Shown: positions 9,860 through 17,620 of the stretch, piece after piece | Position numbering within the stretch: position 1 is the first letter of the stretch | Layout of the letters: each line of letters starts with the position of its first letter | Assembly: GCA_903832055.1 (NCBI GenBank) | Contig: CAILAC010000010.1 | Span: 806,001-870,000, forward strand | DNA: 64,000 nucleotides | DNA from: an uncultured Acidobacteriota bacterium | GTDB taxonomy: Bacteria > Acidobacteriota > Terriglobia > Terriglobales > Acidobacteriaceae | Direction of reading: 5' to 3' | Position numbers and translations under genes: made by a program | Notes under the pieces: model-generated | The model's input: only the letters and a program-made list of their open reading frames with translations | The model's database searches: none | Told to the model about the DNA's origin: nothing

Positions 9860-10104
9860 TCCCATCCTTATATCAGGTACACCGAAACATACCCGTTCCC
9901 CGCGCCCGGTCTTGACTCCGACCAGACTGTTGCGAGATCAATTCGTTGTGCCATCGCATCGGCAAAAAACATTCATCAGGCCCAGACACCCGGCCCCGGC
10001 ATAAAAAGCCCTACAGAAACAGGACGCTACCACGGAACGCCCCTGTTTTGCTAATCTGCATCCCACTTTTTTGAAAGTGCGGCCCGAACCGGGCCAGGAA
10101 CAGT

Positions 10105-11283
10105 TCACATCGAGCGCACATAATTCTTCCCTGGCAACGACCGAATCCGCCCCGCCATCTCCAGTTCAAACAGCGCCGTAAACACCTCAGAAGAAGTCAG
10201 TTGAGCCTCAAGCAAGTCCAGAATCTCATCCATCTGCAAAGCCACATCCGTGCGCAAAACCTCCAGCACCATCGCATCCTGTGGCCTCAGCAGAGGTTCA
10301 GGCAAAAGAGATGCACCCGCCTCCGCTTTCGATTCACGCACCCAATTCGTCTCCAACTCCAACCGCACCTGCGACGGCAGTGTCTCCCAAACATCTTCCC
10401 AGGTCGCCGTCAGTTGCGCGCCCTGCTTGATGAGCGTATTTGGCGTCCACGAATTTTTGCTCGTCACATTCCCCGGAACCGCATACACATCCCGCCCCTG
10501 GTCCGTCGCGCACCGGGCCGTCACCCGTGTCCCCGAGTTCTCACTCGCCTCCACCACCAGCACCCCAATGCTCACGCCCGACAAAATCCGGTTGCGCCGG
10601 GGAAAATTCTGCGGCGCAGGAAACGTCCCCATCGGCAGCTCTGAAGCGATCGCCCCACCCAGCGCCAGAATATCCTCCGCCAGCTTCTTGTTCTCCTTGG
10701 GATAGATCACATCCACCCCCGTGCCCCACACCGCCAGCGTAGGCCGCCCCGCCACCAGTGCCCCCTTGTGCGCTGAAGTATCAATCCCCCGCGCCATCCC
10801 GCTCACCACCAGCATTCCGCGCGCAGAGAGGTCCCGCGCCAGCAGCTCCGCAATCCCCGTCCCATACGGCGAAGGATGCCTCGTTCCGACAATCGCAATT
10901 GAGTGCCGACCCAACAGCGCAACATCTCCCCGCACCCACAATACCGGCGGCGGGTCGTAAATCTCTTTCAGGCGCTCGGGATAGTCGTCGCAGCCAAACG
11001 TGACAATCTGCGCTCCGTGTGCGCAAACCTGCTTCCACTCCGCCTCCGCCGCGGCCCGTGCCTTGCCCTCAAACACAAACTGCGCCGACTCCGCTGGAAA
11101 ACGCAGCGACTCAATCTCCGTAAGCGACATGCCAAAGACGCGGCCAGGCGCAGACAACTGCCGCATCGCCTCCAGAATCCGCCGCGGACCAAGCCCCGGC
11201 GTCAACGCCAGCGCCAGCCACGCCAGCCGTTCCTCGTCGAGAGCCGCAGCAGACGCAGCTGTATGCGAAGCCGTTGTCATCAT
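10105..11283 (-). CDS. dprA: DNA-processing protein DprA (Smf)
   Basis: DprA loads RecA on incoming single-stranded DNA during natural transformation. The 392-aa product has an N-terminal helical region (HhH/SAM-like) and the Rossmann-like DprA core. Core motifs include SIAIVGTRHPSPYG, VVSGMARGIDTSAHKGAL, PAPQNFPRRNRILSG and GTRVTARCATDQGRDVYAVPG. A C-terminal winged helix (about 330-390) follows. I chose the tandem ATGs at 11283/11280. The frame extends to 11334, but that adds 17 atypical residues. The gene is divergent from mqnA. Together with the pilus operon further along, it fits a transformable organism, though no comEA or comEC gene is seen here. Confidence 0.96.
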   Translation of the reverse strand: MMTTASHTAASAAALDEERLAWLALALTPGLGPRRILEAMRQLSAPGRVFGMSLTEIESLRFPAESAQFVFEGKARAAAEAEWKQVCAHGAQIVTFGCDDYPERLKEIYDPPPVLWVRGDVALLGRHSIAIVGTRHPSPYGTGIAELLARDLSARGMLVVSGMARGIDTSAHKGALVAGRPTLAVWGTGVDVIYPKENKKLAEDILALGGAIASELPMGTFPAPQNFPRRNRILSGVSIGVLVVEASENSGTRVTARCATDQGRDVYAVPGNVTSKNSWTPNTLIKQGAQLTATWEDVWETLPSQVRLELETNWVRESKAEAGASLLPEPLLRPQDAMVLEVLRTDVALQMDEILDLLEAQLTSSEVFTALFELEMAGRIRSLPGKNYVRSM

Positions 11284-11411
11284 TCGAGCCTCAATCGTCT
11301 TAGCTACAAGAAATGCTTGGAATTTTGCCAACACTAAGCGCGACAGCAGGCGAAGTCAAGTGAACTCGCCATATACATCCGAGCGCAGGGGCGACTTGGT
11401 ACTCTGAATAG

Positions 11412-12317
11412 GTGAATACCCCCCCTATGGAACGGATCGAGCCCCCACTTCGCATCGCTGCCATCCGCTTCTTGAATCCAGCCCCGCTCATGTGGGACTT
11501 TGAACACGAACCAGGCAAATCCTCCCTCGCCCAGCGCTATACCGTCGATTGGATGTTGCCCTCCGCCTGCGCCGAGCGCCTCGCCCTCCCCCGCTTTGGT
11601 GACGATGCCCACCCTGACGCCGCCGACATTGGCCTCATCCCCGTCGCTGCCCTGGCCACCACTCCCGGCCTCCGCATCCTCCCCGGCTGCACCATCGCGT
11701 CCAAACACAGAGTTCGCTCCATCCTCCTCGTCCGCCGCGCCTCCCAGCCCCTCAGCAGAATCCGCTCCGTCGCCGCCGATACCGCTTCCCGGGCCTCACT
11801 CGCCTACACCCAGGTCCTCTTTCACCTCTGGGGCAACCCCGGCGCAACCTTCCTGCCCCACTACCCCGACCTCGACCCCATGCTCGACCAGGCCGACGCA
11901 GCCATGCTCATCGGTGACCCCGCCCTCTACGCCCTCGAAGAGCGCCAAAACCGCGAAGAACGCACCGGCGAACCCCTCGTCTATCACGACCTCGCCGAAG
12001 AATGGATCAATCTCACCGGAACACCCTGGGTCTCCGCCATCTGGGCCATCCGCGAGACTTCCCTCCAGGCCTCAAGCCGTTCCCTCGATGAAATCGCCGC
12101 CGACTTTACCCAGTCCCGCGACCACGGCCTCGCCAACATCGACGCACTGGTAGAAGAGTGGAGCGCACGGCTCCCCATACCCGCCATCACCATCCGCGCC
12201 TACCTCACCAGCAACATCTTCTACACCCTGGACGAAGAGTGCCTCAGAGGCCTCCGCCACTTCTATCAACTGGCTGCAGAGTTTGGCGTCCTGCCCCCCT
12301 TTTCCTTGACTATCTGA
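11412..12317 (+). CDS. mqnA: chorismate dehydratase MqnA (futalosine menaquinone pathway)
   Basis: The 301-residue protein is a periplasmic-binding-protein-like enzyme of the MqnA/MqnD family. Diagnostic segments are LRIAAIRFLNPAPLMW near the start, ADIGLIPVAAL, the SVAADTASRASLAYTQVLF strand-helix, DAAMLIGDPAL and YHDLAEEWINLTGTPWVSAIWAI. Order and sequence fit MqnA (chorismate to 3-enolpyruvyl-benzoate) better than MqnD. It implies menaquinone made by the futalosine route. A GTG at 11412 or the ATG at 11427 could be the start; neither has a strong ribosome-binding site. No other mqn gene is in the window. Confidence 0.9.
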   Translation: MNTPPMERIEPPLRIAAIRFLNPAPLMWDFEHEPGKSSLAQRYTVDWMLPSACAERLALPRFGDDAHPDAADIGLIPVAALATTPGLRILPGCTIASKHRVRSILLVRRASQPLSRIRSVAADTASRASLAYTQVLFHLWGNPGATFLPHYPDLDPMLDQADAAMLIGDPALYALEERQNREERTGEPLVYHDLAEEWINLTGTPWVSAIWAIRETSLQASSRSLDEIAADFTQSRDHGLANIDALVEEWSARLPIPAITIRAYLTSNIFYTLDEECLRGLRHFYQLAAEFGVLPPFSLTI

Positions 12318-12391
12318 TTCTCCTACAAAAATTATTCCCGTAAATGAAACACTTAGTCCCTGTCCCGCACTATCAGGTAATTCGTCAGTTC

Positions 12392-12500
12392 GCTGCGAAT
12401 CAAAGATAGGCGCACCAGCAACAGGGCTCAAACCAATACATTGATGCGACCCTTGACTGGTTGTATCTTCCCCGGATCGCACCTATCTTTGATTCGTAGC
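12392..12500. repeat. 22-nt inverted repeat with 65-nt spacer
   Basis: The arms 12392-12413 and 12479-12500 match over 22 positions with two mismatches when one is reverse-complemented (core GAATCAAAGATAGG). The pair lies 46 bases before the neprosin-like gene. It could be a miniature transposable element remnant, a pair of operators or a long hairpin leader. I see no other copy in the window. Confidence 0.6.
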
Positions 12501-12545
12501 CCACTGCCGACAACTTAGCCGCAAGGCCGTACAGAAAGGGTTGTC

Positions 12546-13931
12546 ATGTCCAACAATCTCCCCCCGGCAAATCACTCCTACCGTCCCCAATCGTCAACTC
12601 CAACCAATCCCCAGCGAACCCGCAAGTTACTCGCACTGAGCGCCTGCGCCTTCCTGTTCGCAACCCCCGCCGCCCAGGCCGCCACACAGCCTGAAGCTGT
12701 AAAATTCGTTCCCTTCGAACAGTTCCTCAACAGTACCCGCGCCTCCTCTGCCGCTGATCTCATGCACCGCCCCGAGAGCAAGGTCGCCAACGCCCCCGCC
12801 GTCGAAGAAATGCGCAAAGCCATCCTCGACCGCTATGAGGGAGTCACCGTTTCCCATAGCTTCCTCCTCGATAACCAGCACTATGACTGCGTGCCGGTCC
12901 ATCAGCAGCCCGCATTCCACACCTATGGCATCAAAGCCGCTGCCCAGGCTCCTCCACTGGAATTACTTACCCAGCACCAGCCCACGGCAAATGCCAGCCC
13001 GAGCGCACCCAAATCCCCTGAGGTCGCCTCCTTTGACGCCAACGGGAACTCCACCCGCTGCGAAGCCAACACCGTACCCCTGCTCCGCACCACCCTTGAA
13101 ACCATGAGCCACTTCAAGTCACTCAATGACTTCTATCAGAAGAAGCCCGGCAACGCAGTCCATGTAGCCCAGGCTAACTTCGCCACACCCGGCGGCCCGG
13201 CACACAAGTACTCGTACACTTATCAGTTCGTCAATAACCTCGGCGGTAACTCCAACCTCAACCTGTGGAGCCCCTATGTCAACACCGCCCTCGGTGAGAT
13301 ATTCTCTCTCTCGCAGGAATGGTATATCGGCGGCAGCGGCGCCGGCACCCAGACTGAAGAGGTAGGATGGGTCGTCTATCCGGCTATGTTCAATGGCTCA
13401 GAACAGGCCCACTTCTTTATCTTCTCAACCGCCGATAACTATGCCTCCGGCTGCTGGAATAATACCTGCGGTGACTTCGTTCAGGTCGCCAGCTCGGGCC
13501 TGCTGGGCAATAGCTGGTCAGCCTATAGCTCCCCCGGCGGAGCCCAGTATGAGTTTGCTGCAAAATACTATCTCTATCAGGGCAACTGGTGGCTCGGCTA
13601 CGGCAGCACCTGGGTCGGCTACTATCCCGGCGCCAAATATCACGGCGGCCAAAACTCCCGCTACGCCCAGATCATCGAGTTCGGCAGCGAGAGCGTCGGC
13701 TCCTGGATTTGGCCCCCCGAGGGCAGCGGCGCATGGTCAAGCACCGGCTGGTCCCACGCCGCCTACCAGCGCAACCTCTACTACATCAACACCTCCGGCA
13801 CCAGCCTCTGGGACTCGCTCAACAGCGCGCAACCCTCACCCGCCTGCTACTCCATCACCGGACCGTACAACAACACCGGCGCATGGTCCCGCTACTTCTA
13901 CGAGGGCGGCCCCGGCGGCTTCGGCTGCTAA
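12546..13931 (+). CDS. neprosin-like secreted peptidase (candidate glutamic peptidase)
   Basis: The 461-aa exported protein has a long n-region signal peptide (cut near AAQAATQ, about 46), a prodomain-like stretch to about 215, then a beta-rich C-terminal domain resembling neprosin (DUF239). Family landmarks visible are FSLSQEWYI, EEVGWVVYP, TADNYASGCWNNTCGDFVQ, the GNWWLGYGSTWVGYYP signature and a Gly/Ser-rich C-terminus. Plant neprosin uses two glutamates (reported E188 and E297). Here E272 and E378 fall in the corresponding motifs at nearly the same spacing, which suggests activity, but this is inference. Cysteines 303 and 308 could form a disulfide. It is probably an extracellular prolyl or collagen-type protease. 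The gene is monocistronic, with a terminator after it. Confidence 0.8.
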   Translation: MSNNLPPANHSYRPQSSTPTNPQRTRKLLALSACAFLFATPAAQAATQPEAVKFVPFEQFLNSTRASSAADLMHRPESKVANAPAVEEMRKAILDRYEGVTVSHSFLLDNQHYDCVPVHQQPAFHTYGIKAAAQAPPLELLTQHQPTANASPSAPKSPEVASFDANGNSTRCEANTVPLLRTTLETMSHFKSLNDFYQKKPGNAVHVAQANFATPGGPAHKYSYTYQFVNNLGGNSNLNLWSPYVNTALGEIFSLSQEWYIGGSGAGTQTEEVGWVVYPAMFNGSEQAHFFIFSTADNYASGCWNNTCGDFVQVASSGLLGNSWSAYSSPGGAQYEFAAKYYLYQGNWWLGYGSTWVGYYPGAKYHGGQNSRYAQIIEFGSESVGSWIWPPEGSGAWSSTGWSHAAYQRNLYYINTSGTSLWDSLNSAQPSPACYSITGPYNNTGAWSRYFYEGGPGGFGC

Positions 13932-13954
13932 CGCTCACCCACTTCAAGCGCAAA

Positions 13955-13988
13955 AAGGAGAGGCTCGCTAACCAGCGGGCCTCTCCTC
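13955..13988. terminator. terminator after neprosin-like gene
   Basis: The AGGAGAGGC / GCCTCTCCT stem is preceded by an A-run and followed by CTCTTTCC. It ends the neprosin-like gene and may also serve fabH from the other side. Confidence 0.7.
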
Positions 13989-14010
13989 TTTCCGTATCTG
14001 AACAATTTCG

Positions 14011-14055
14011 GGTGCCCCATCCCTGACCAGCTTCTACGGTCAAGGGTAGGTGGGA
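14011..14055. repeat. REP-like palindrome, family B (copy 1)
   Basis: GGTGCCCCATCC, then TGACCAG...CGGTCA and a reverse-complementary GGGTAGGTGGGA, form a hairpin. Similar elements lie at 24856-24896, 27731-27770 and, more diverged, 32267-32345. Confidence 0.65.
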
Positions 14056-14064
14056 TTCAAAACC

Positions 14065-15147
14065 CTAAATCTCCCACCGTAACAGCGCAGCCCCCACCGT
14101 AAATCCAGCGCCAGCCGCAGCCAGCAGTACCAGGTCGCCCTTCTTCAGCTTCCCTTCTTCTGCGGCCGTTCCCATTGCCAGCGGAATCGTCCCCGCCGAA
14201 GTATTCCCATACTTCTCAATGTTGATAATCACGCGCTCCGGGCCCATTCCCAGCCGGTCTGCCGTCGCCGTGATAATCCGCTTGTTCGCCTGGTGCGGAA
14301 TGAAACATCCCAGGTCCGCCCCTGCCACCCCGTTGCGCTCCAGCACCCGCGTCGTCGCATCGGCCATCTTGCGCACCGCAAACTTGTATACCGTCTGCCC
14401 GTCCTGGTGAATATAGTGCTGCTTGTTCGCCACCGTCTCTGCCGAGGCAGGATGCAGACTGCCACCCGCCGCAAGATTCAACGCAGGCCCACCCGATCCA
14501 TCAATCTCGCAGACGAAATCAATCACCCCAACTTCGCCCTCACCCGCAGGCTCAATCAGCACCGCCCCCGCTCCGTCGCCAAACAGAATGCACGTCGTGC
14601 GGTCCGTGTAGTCCACGATGCTGGAATTCGTATCGGCCCCAATCACCAGCACCTTCTTGTGCGCGCCACTCTCCACCAGCCGCACGCCCGCCTGCAAGGC
14701 AAAAACAAACCCCGAGCAGCCCGCAGAAACATCAAATCCCCACGCGCCCTTGGCTCCAATCTTGTCCTGCACCAGGCACGCCGTCGAGGGGAACATCATG
14801 TCCGGCGTCACCGTTCCCACCAGGATCGCCTCAACCTCGGTCGCCTCAATCCCTCGCGAAGCAAGACATCGCCGCGCAGCCTCCGCCGCCATGTCGCTCG
14901 TCCCCAGCCCCTTCTCCAGGATGTGCCGCTCCTTGATCCCCGTGCGCTCCATGATCCACGCATCGTTGGTCTCGACCATCTTTTCAAGGTCGGCATTGGT
15001 CAGCACTTTAGGGGGAACGTAAGTGCCCAGCGCGCTGATCTTGGCACGCGTACACTTGGGGGCACGAAAGGCAGGAGGCACTACAGGGGTCACTTCAGAA
15101 CTCAAAGCCGGCTTCTCCTTCACGCGAGACCCCAGCTTCACAATCAC
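14065..15147 (-). CDS. fabH: beta-ketoacyl-ACP synthase III (FabH)
   Basis: FabH condenses acetyl-CoA (or a branched starter) with malonyl-ACP to start fatty-acid synthesis. The thiolase-fold catalytic triad is complete: C144 in [13 protein letters not shown]285 in IPHQANKR and N315 in KYGNTSAGT. The early motif [15 protein letters not shown] is typical. From the GTG at 15147 there is a 33-residue extension before the conserved [14 protein letters not shown]; no ATG is available nearer, so the extension may be real or the start may be a second GTG (15141). It is not in a fab cluster here. The SRP RNA gene lies just upstream on the same strand. Confidence 0.95.
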   Translation of the reverse strand: MIVKLGSRVKEKPALSSEVTPVVPPAFRAPKCTRAKISALGTYVPPKVLTNADLEKMVETNDAWIMERTGIKERHILEKGLGTSDMAAEAARRCLASRGIEATEVEAILVGTVTPDMMFPSTACLVQDKIGAKGAWGFDVSAGCSGFVFALQAGVRLVESGAHKKVLVIGADTNSSIVDYTDRTTCILFGDGAGAVLIEPAGEGEVGVIDFVCEIDGSGGPALNLAAGGSLHPASAETVANKQHYIHQDGQTVYKFAVRKMADATTRVLERNGVAGADLGCFIPHQANKRIITATADRLGMGPERVIINIEKYGNTSAGTIPLAMGTAAEEGKLKKGDLVLLAAAGAGFTVGAALLRWEI

Positions 15148-15220
15148 CGGACCCAGATTGCCAGGATTCCGGTACGCCGGAGAAGACCCGCTGCCCCGGT
15201 CGGCCGAGGCTCCATAAAAA

Positions 15221-15318
15221 GTACCGGGTGACCTACTGCGCCCACACTAGCCCGTTACCGTTGCTTCCTTCCGGACCTGGCGGGGTTGGCGGGATTGTGT
15301 CGCGTAGGGCCCGGCACT
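15221..15318 (-). ncRNA. ffs: small (4.5S-type) signal recognition particle RNA
   Basis: Read on the minus strand, this contains the invariant SRP helix-8 sequence AGGTCCGGAAGGAAGCA (GGAAGGA tetraloop side and AGCA internal loop), at about 15267-15283. The outer ends pair: the GCCGGGCCCTACGCG side (about 15301-15318) with CGCAGTAGGTCACCCGGT (about 15221-15240), giving the long rod of about 98 nt without an Alu domain. The RNA scaffolds Ffh for co-translational membrane targeting; its receptor gene ftsY is at 37.9 kb. A TATCAT hexamer at 15326-15331 could be the -10 box. The ends are estimates within a few bases. Confidence 0.93.
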
Positions 15319-15462
15319 ACCTGATGATACCACTCCACACCTGCCCGCCGCCCTGTGGATAGCCCCAATTCCGGCCCCTCCCGGCAGCCCTTCCGTAACT
15401 GGCACCCGTCCCCGTTTTCCGCTTAAACCCCCCAAAATCCCCTACAGCAAGGCCGCGCACTC

Positions 15463-15612
15463 ATGCAGACCCACTCCTTCGCCTTTCTTCTCGCCCTCAC
15501 CCTCTCTGCCCTTACTCCCAACAACCTCGGCCGCCCCGCATTCGCCGGCGGATTCTCCAACCGCCACATGCTCATCACCGCCAGCTACTCCGCCTACAAG
15601 TCGGCCCCTTGA
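15463..15612 (+). CDS. very short signal-peptide-like ORF (doubtful)
   Basis: A 49-codon frame starts MQTHSFAFLLALTLSALTP, like a signal peptide, and runs to a TGA. There is no clear Shine-Dalgarno. It may be a gene remnant or chance, since the plus strand here is C-rich and favours Leu/Ser/Thr/Pro codons. It is the only coding-like signal in the 504-base gap between the SRP RNA and the gene at 15823. The rest of that gap shows only the promoter at 15761 and one TGTGGATAG nonamer at 15354. Confidence 0.2.
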   Translation: MQTHSFAFLLALTLSALTPNNLGRPAFAGGFSNRHMLITASYSAYKSAP

Positions 15613-15760
15613 TCCTCAATCTCCACCCAATGCAAGGGAGCAACAGAGGAAACTCCGGCGACTTCGCAATTTCCTGCGAACTTAAATCCTGCTCGCCACG
15701 TCCTACCTATTAGTCACACGCACTCGCGGCTTCCGCCCTTCTTCCCTCCGCCTGCGTCCA

Positions 15761-15789
15761 TTGTTTACCCCGTAGTAAAGCGATACAAT
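15761..15789 (+). promoter_or_regulatory. sigma-70-like promoter
   Basis: TTGTTT (15761-15766) and TACAAT (15784-15789) are separated by 17 bases. The pair lies 33 bases before the ATG at 15823, with an AAGGAAG ribosome-binding site in between. Confidence 0.6.
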
Positions 15790-15822
15790 TCGTTCGCACA
15801 GTCCGTGCAAAAGGAAGACCAC

Positions 15823-16998
15823 ATGAAACGTCTCGCCCTTGTCCTCGCTCTTGTCTCGATTACTACCCCAGCGTGGTGCGCCCAGAAGCAGCTTTCCGTC
15901 AGCCAACTGATGGACCTCGTGAAGTCGCTTCACTCTGCCAGCAAGTCAGATCACGACTTTGCAACCGAACTCAAGCAGGTCGTCCTCACCGAGCAGCTCT
16001 CCGCGGCCAACCTGAATACCCTCGCCCAGTTCTTGCCAGGCGCAGAATCCACCGAGCAGGCCTACGTCCTCGAAGCCCGCAGCGCAGCCCTGGCACCCCC
16101 CGCCAGTGAAATTCCCACAACTGCGGCCCTCGACCCCGCCGCCCAAACCGCTCTGCTTGCCAAGGCCCAGGAATACGTCGCCAAAACCTATTCCGCGTTG
16201 CCTGCCCTTGTCGCCAACAAGCAGGTTGCCCGCTTCCAGGATGGCGTCGAAGCCGTGCACGCCCTCACCGGCATGAATAACAACATGAGCCAGGAGTCGG
16301 ACCCCACTTTCCAGCAAACGAAGCTCTATGTTCGCCTCGTCGCCAACGTCACCAACCCGGCCCAATTTGCCGGCGGAGTGGAGAAGCTCGCCGTTGACAA
16401 AACCAAATACGGCCCCAACAACATCGTTGCCTCCGTCGGCACGCCCCTCGCCCTGCCCACCATCGTCCAGGATGCTACCGCCAGCGGCAGCCTCAAGTTC
16501 GCCCGCTGGGAGACCATCGCAGGTAAAGCCTCGGCCGTCTTCACCTTTGCCGTCGACAAGAAAAAGACCAAGTACAACGTCCTCTACTGCTGCTTCCCTG
16601 ACACCGACACCCTCGGCGTCATGAGCACCGGCGCAGGCATCGGCAACGCCCAAAGCGGCGCCGGCGCAGCCGCCAACGGCAACATGCAAACCGTCTCCGA
16701 GTTCAAGCCCTTCAAAACACAGGTTGGCTATCACGGCGAAATCGTCATCGACCCCGACACTGGCATCATCGTTCGCACCATCACACAGGCCGACTTCAAA
16801 AAATCCGACTTCGTCCACAACGAGTCCATCCGCACCGACTACGGCCCGTTTCAGATCGACGGCAAGGCCCTCGTTGTCCCCACCCAGGTCTTTACCGCGT
16901 CAGAAATCGTCCCCAACGGCGACTCCTTCGCCAGCCACTATGCCGTCCGCCAGACATTCACCATGACCGACTACAAGGACTACAAGGCCGGCCAGTAA
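15823..16998 (+). CDS. secreted protein of unknown function
   Basis: The 391-aa product starts MKRLALVLALVS at 15823, behind AAGGAAG; the frame is open 18 bases further up. A signal peptide ends at TPAWCAQ. The mature part opens with an amphipathic helical region (VSQLMDLVKSLHSASKSDHDFATELKQVVLTEQL). A beta-rich middle contains LKFARWETIAGKASAVF, and the C-terminus contains VPNGDSFASHYAVRQTFTMTDYKDY. I recognise it as a recurrent exported acidobacterial family without known function. A much shorter copy follows at 17149. A strong terminator sits at 17023-17053. Confidence 0.8.
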   Translation: MKRLALVLALVSITTPAWCAQKQLSVSQLMDLVKSLHSASKSDHDFATELKQVVLTEQLSAANLNTLAQFLPGAESTEQAYVLEARSAALAPPASEIPTTAALDPAAQTALLAKAQEYVAKTYSALPALVANKQVARFQDGVEAVHALTGMNNNMSQESDPTFQQTKLYVRLVANVTNPAQFAGGVEKLAVDKTKYGPNNIVASVGTPLALPTIVQDATASGSLKFARWETIAGKASAVFTFAVDKKKTKYNVLYCCFPDTDTLGVMSTGAGIGNAQSGAGAAANGNMQTVSEFKPFKTQVGYHGEIVIDPDTGIIVRTITQADFKKSDFVHNESIRTDYGPFQIDGKALVVPTQVFTASEIVPNGDSFASHYAVRQTFTMTDYKDYKAGQ

Positions 16999-17022
16999 CC
17001 GATTTCCATATCCAGCATCACC

Positions 17023-17058
17023 AGGCGGGGAGGGCAATTTGCCCTCCCCGCCTTTTTT
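17023..17058 (+). terminator. intrinsic terminator
   Basis: A perfect 13-bp stem (AGGCGGGGAGGGC with GCCCTCCCCGCCT, loop AATTT) is followed by TTTTT. This textbook terminator separates the full-length secreted protein from its shortened paralogue, so they are not one transcript. Confidence 0.93.
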
Positions 17059-17148
17059 CTGCGTGCCGCCGAGAACATTCCCCGCCCATCGGGGAACCGT
17101 AGACTCGCTCTGCGCGTTATCGTCCTTGGGAGCCCCTCATAAAACGTA

Positions 17149-17541
17149 TTGTTTTTAATCCCTTTACTTCTCACATTTGCCATTCCGTCCTGGTCCGCCG
17201 CCCGTCCTGTCACAGTCGATCAGCTCCACCTGATGCTTGCCGACATGCAGCGCGCCAACAAGACTGACCAGGAGGTCACCACCGAGCTGCATCAGGTGAT
17301 GCTCACCCAGGAACTCACCGGAGCAGCCCCGCAGTCCATCACTCCTCTGCTCCCCGGCCCGCTCGCCACCGTCTGGCCGAAAGCAAACGCCACTGCCAAG
17401 ATCAACTTCCTCCGCTGGGAAACAGTCAACGGCAAGCCAGCCGCCGACGTCGTCCCCAACGGAGACTCCTTCGCCGCCCGCTACACCCTCAGACACATAC
17501 TCCTAACCTCCGAATTCAAGGACTACGCAGAAGCGAAGTAG
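17149..17541 (+). pseudogene. internally deleted tandem paralogue of the secreted protein at 15823
   Basis: The 130-residue frame begins with a TTG in place of a normal start; an in-frame TAA lies 9 bases upstream, so no other start exists. Its N-terminal part (VTVDQLHLMLADMQRANKTDQ...TTELHQVMLTQELTG) aligns with the N-terminus of the 391-aa neighbour. Its middle (INFLRWETVNGKPA) aligns with LKFARWETIAGKA, and its end (VPNGDSFAARYTLRHILLTSEFKDY) aligns with the neighbour's C-terminus. Two internal blocks totalling roughly 260 residues are missing. The deletions are in frame and a signal peptide is kept, so a small secreted product cannot be excluded. Confidence 0.75.
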
Positions 17542-17563
17542 TCACCCCCCGCCCAAAAACACA

Positions 17564-17597
17564 GCGGCCAGAATCTCTCGATTCTGGCCGCCGCCTT
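17564..17597. terminator. bidirectional terminator
   Basis: An 11-bp stem GCGGCCAGAAT / ATTCTGGCCGC with loop CTCTCG lies between the shortened paralogue (+) and the TonB receptor (-). Confidence 0.85.
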
Positions 17598-17620
17598 TTG
17601 CTCGTCAATTACTGTTAGAA

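Noticed and set aside
10017-10048. Hairpin AAACAGG / CCTGTTT downstream of dprA
   Set aside because: A 7-bp stem with an 18-base loop and no clear T-run; too weak to call a terminator.
15354-15362. TGTGGATAG, a DnaA-box-like nonamer
   Set aside because: Single occurrence with one mismatch to TGTGGATAA, far from the skew switch. No cluster, so not evidence of an origin.
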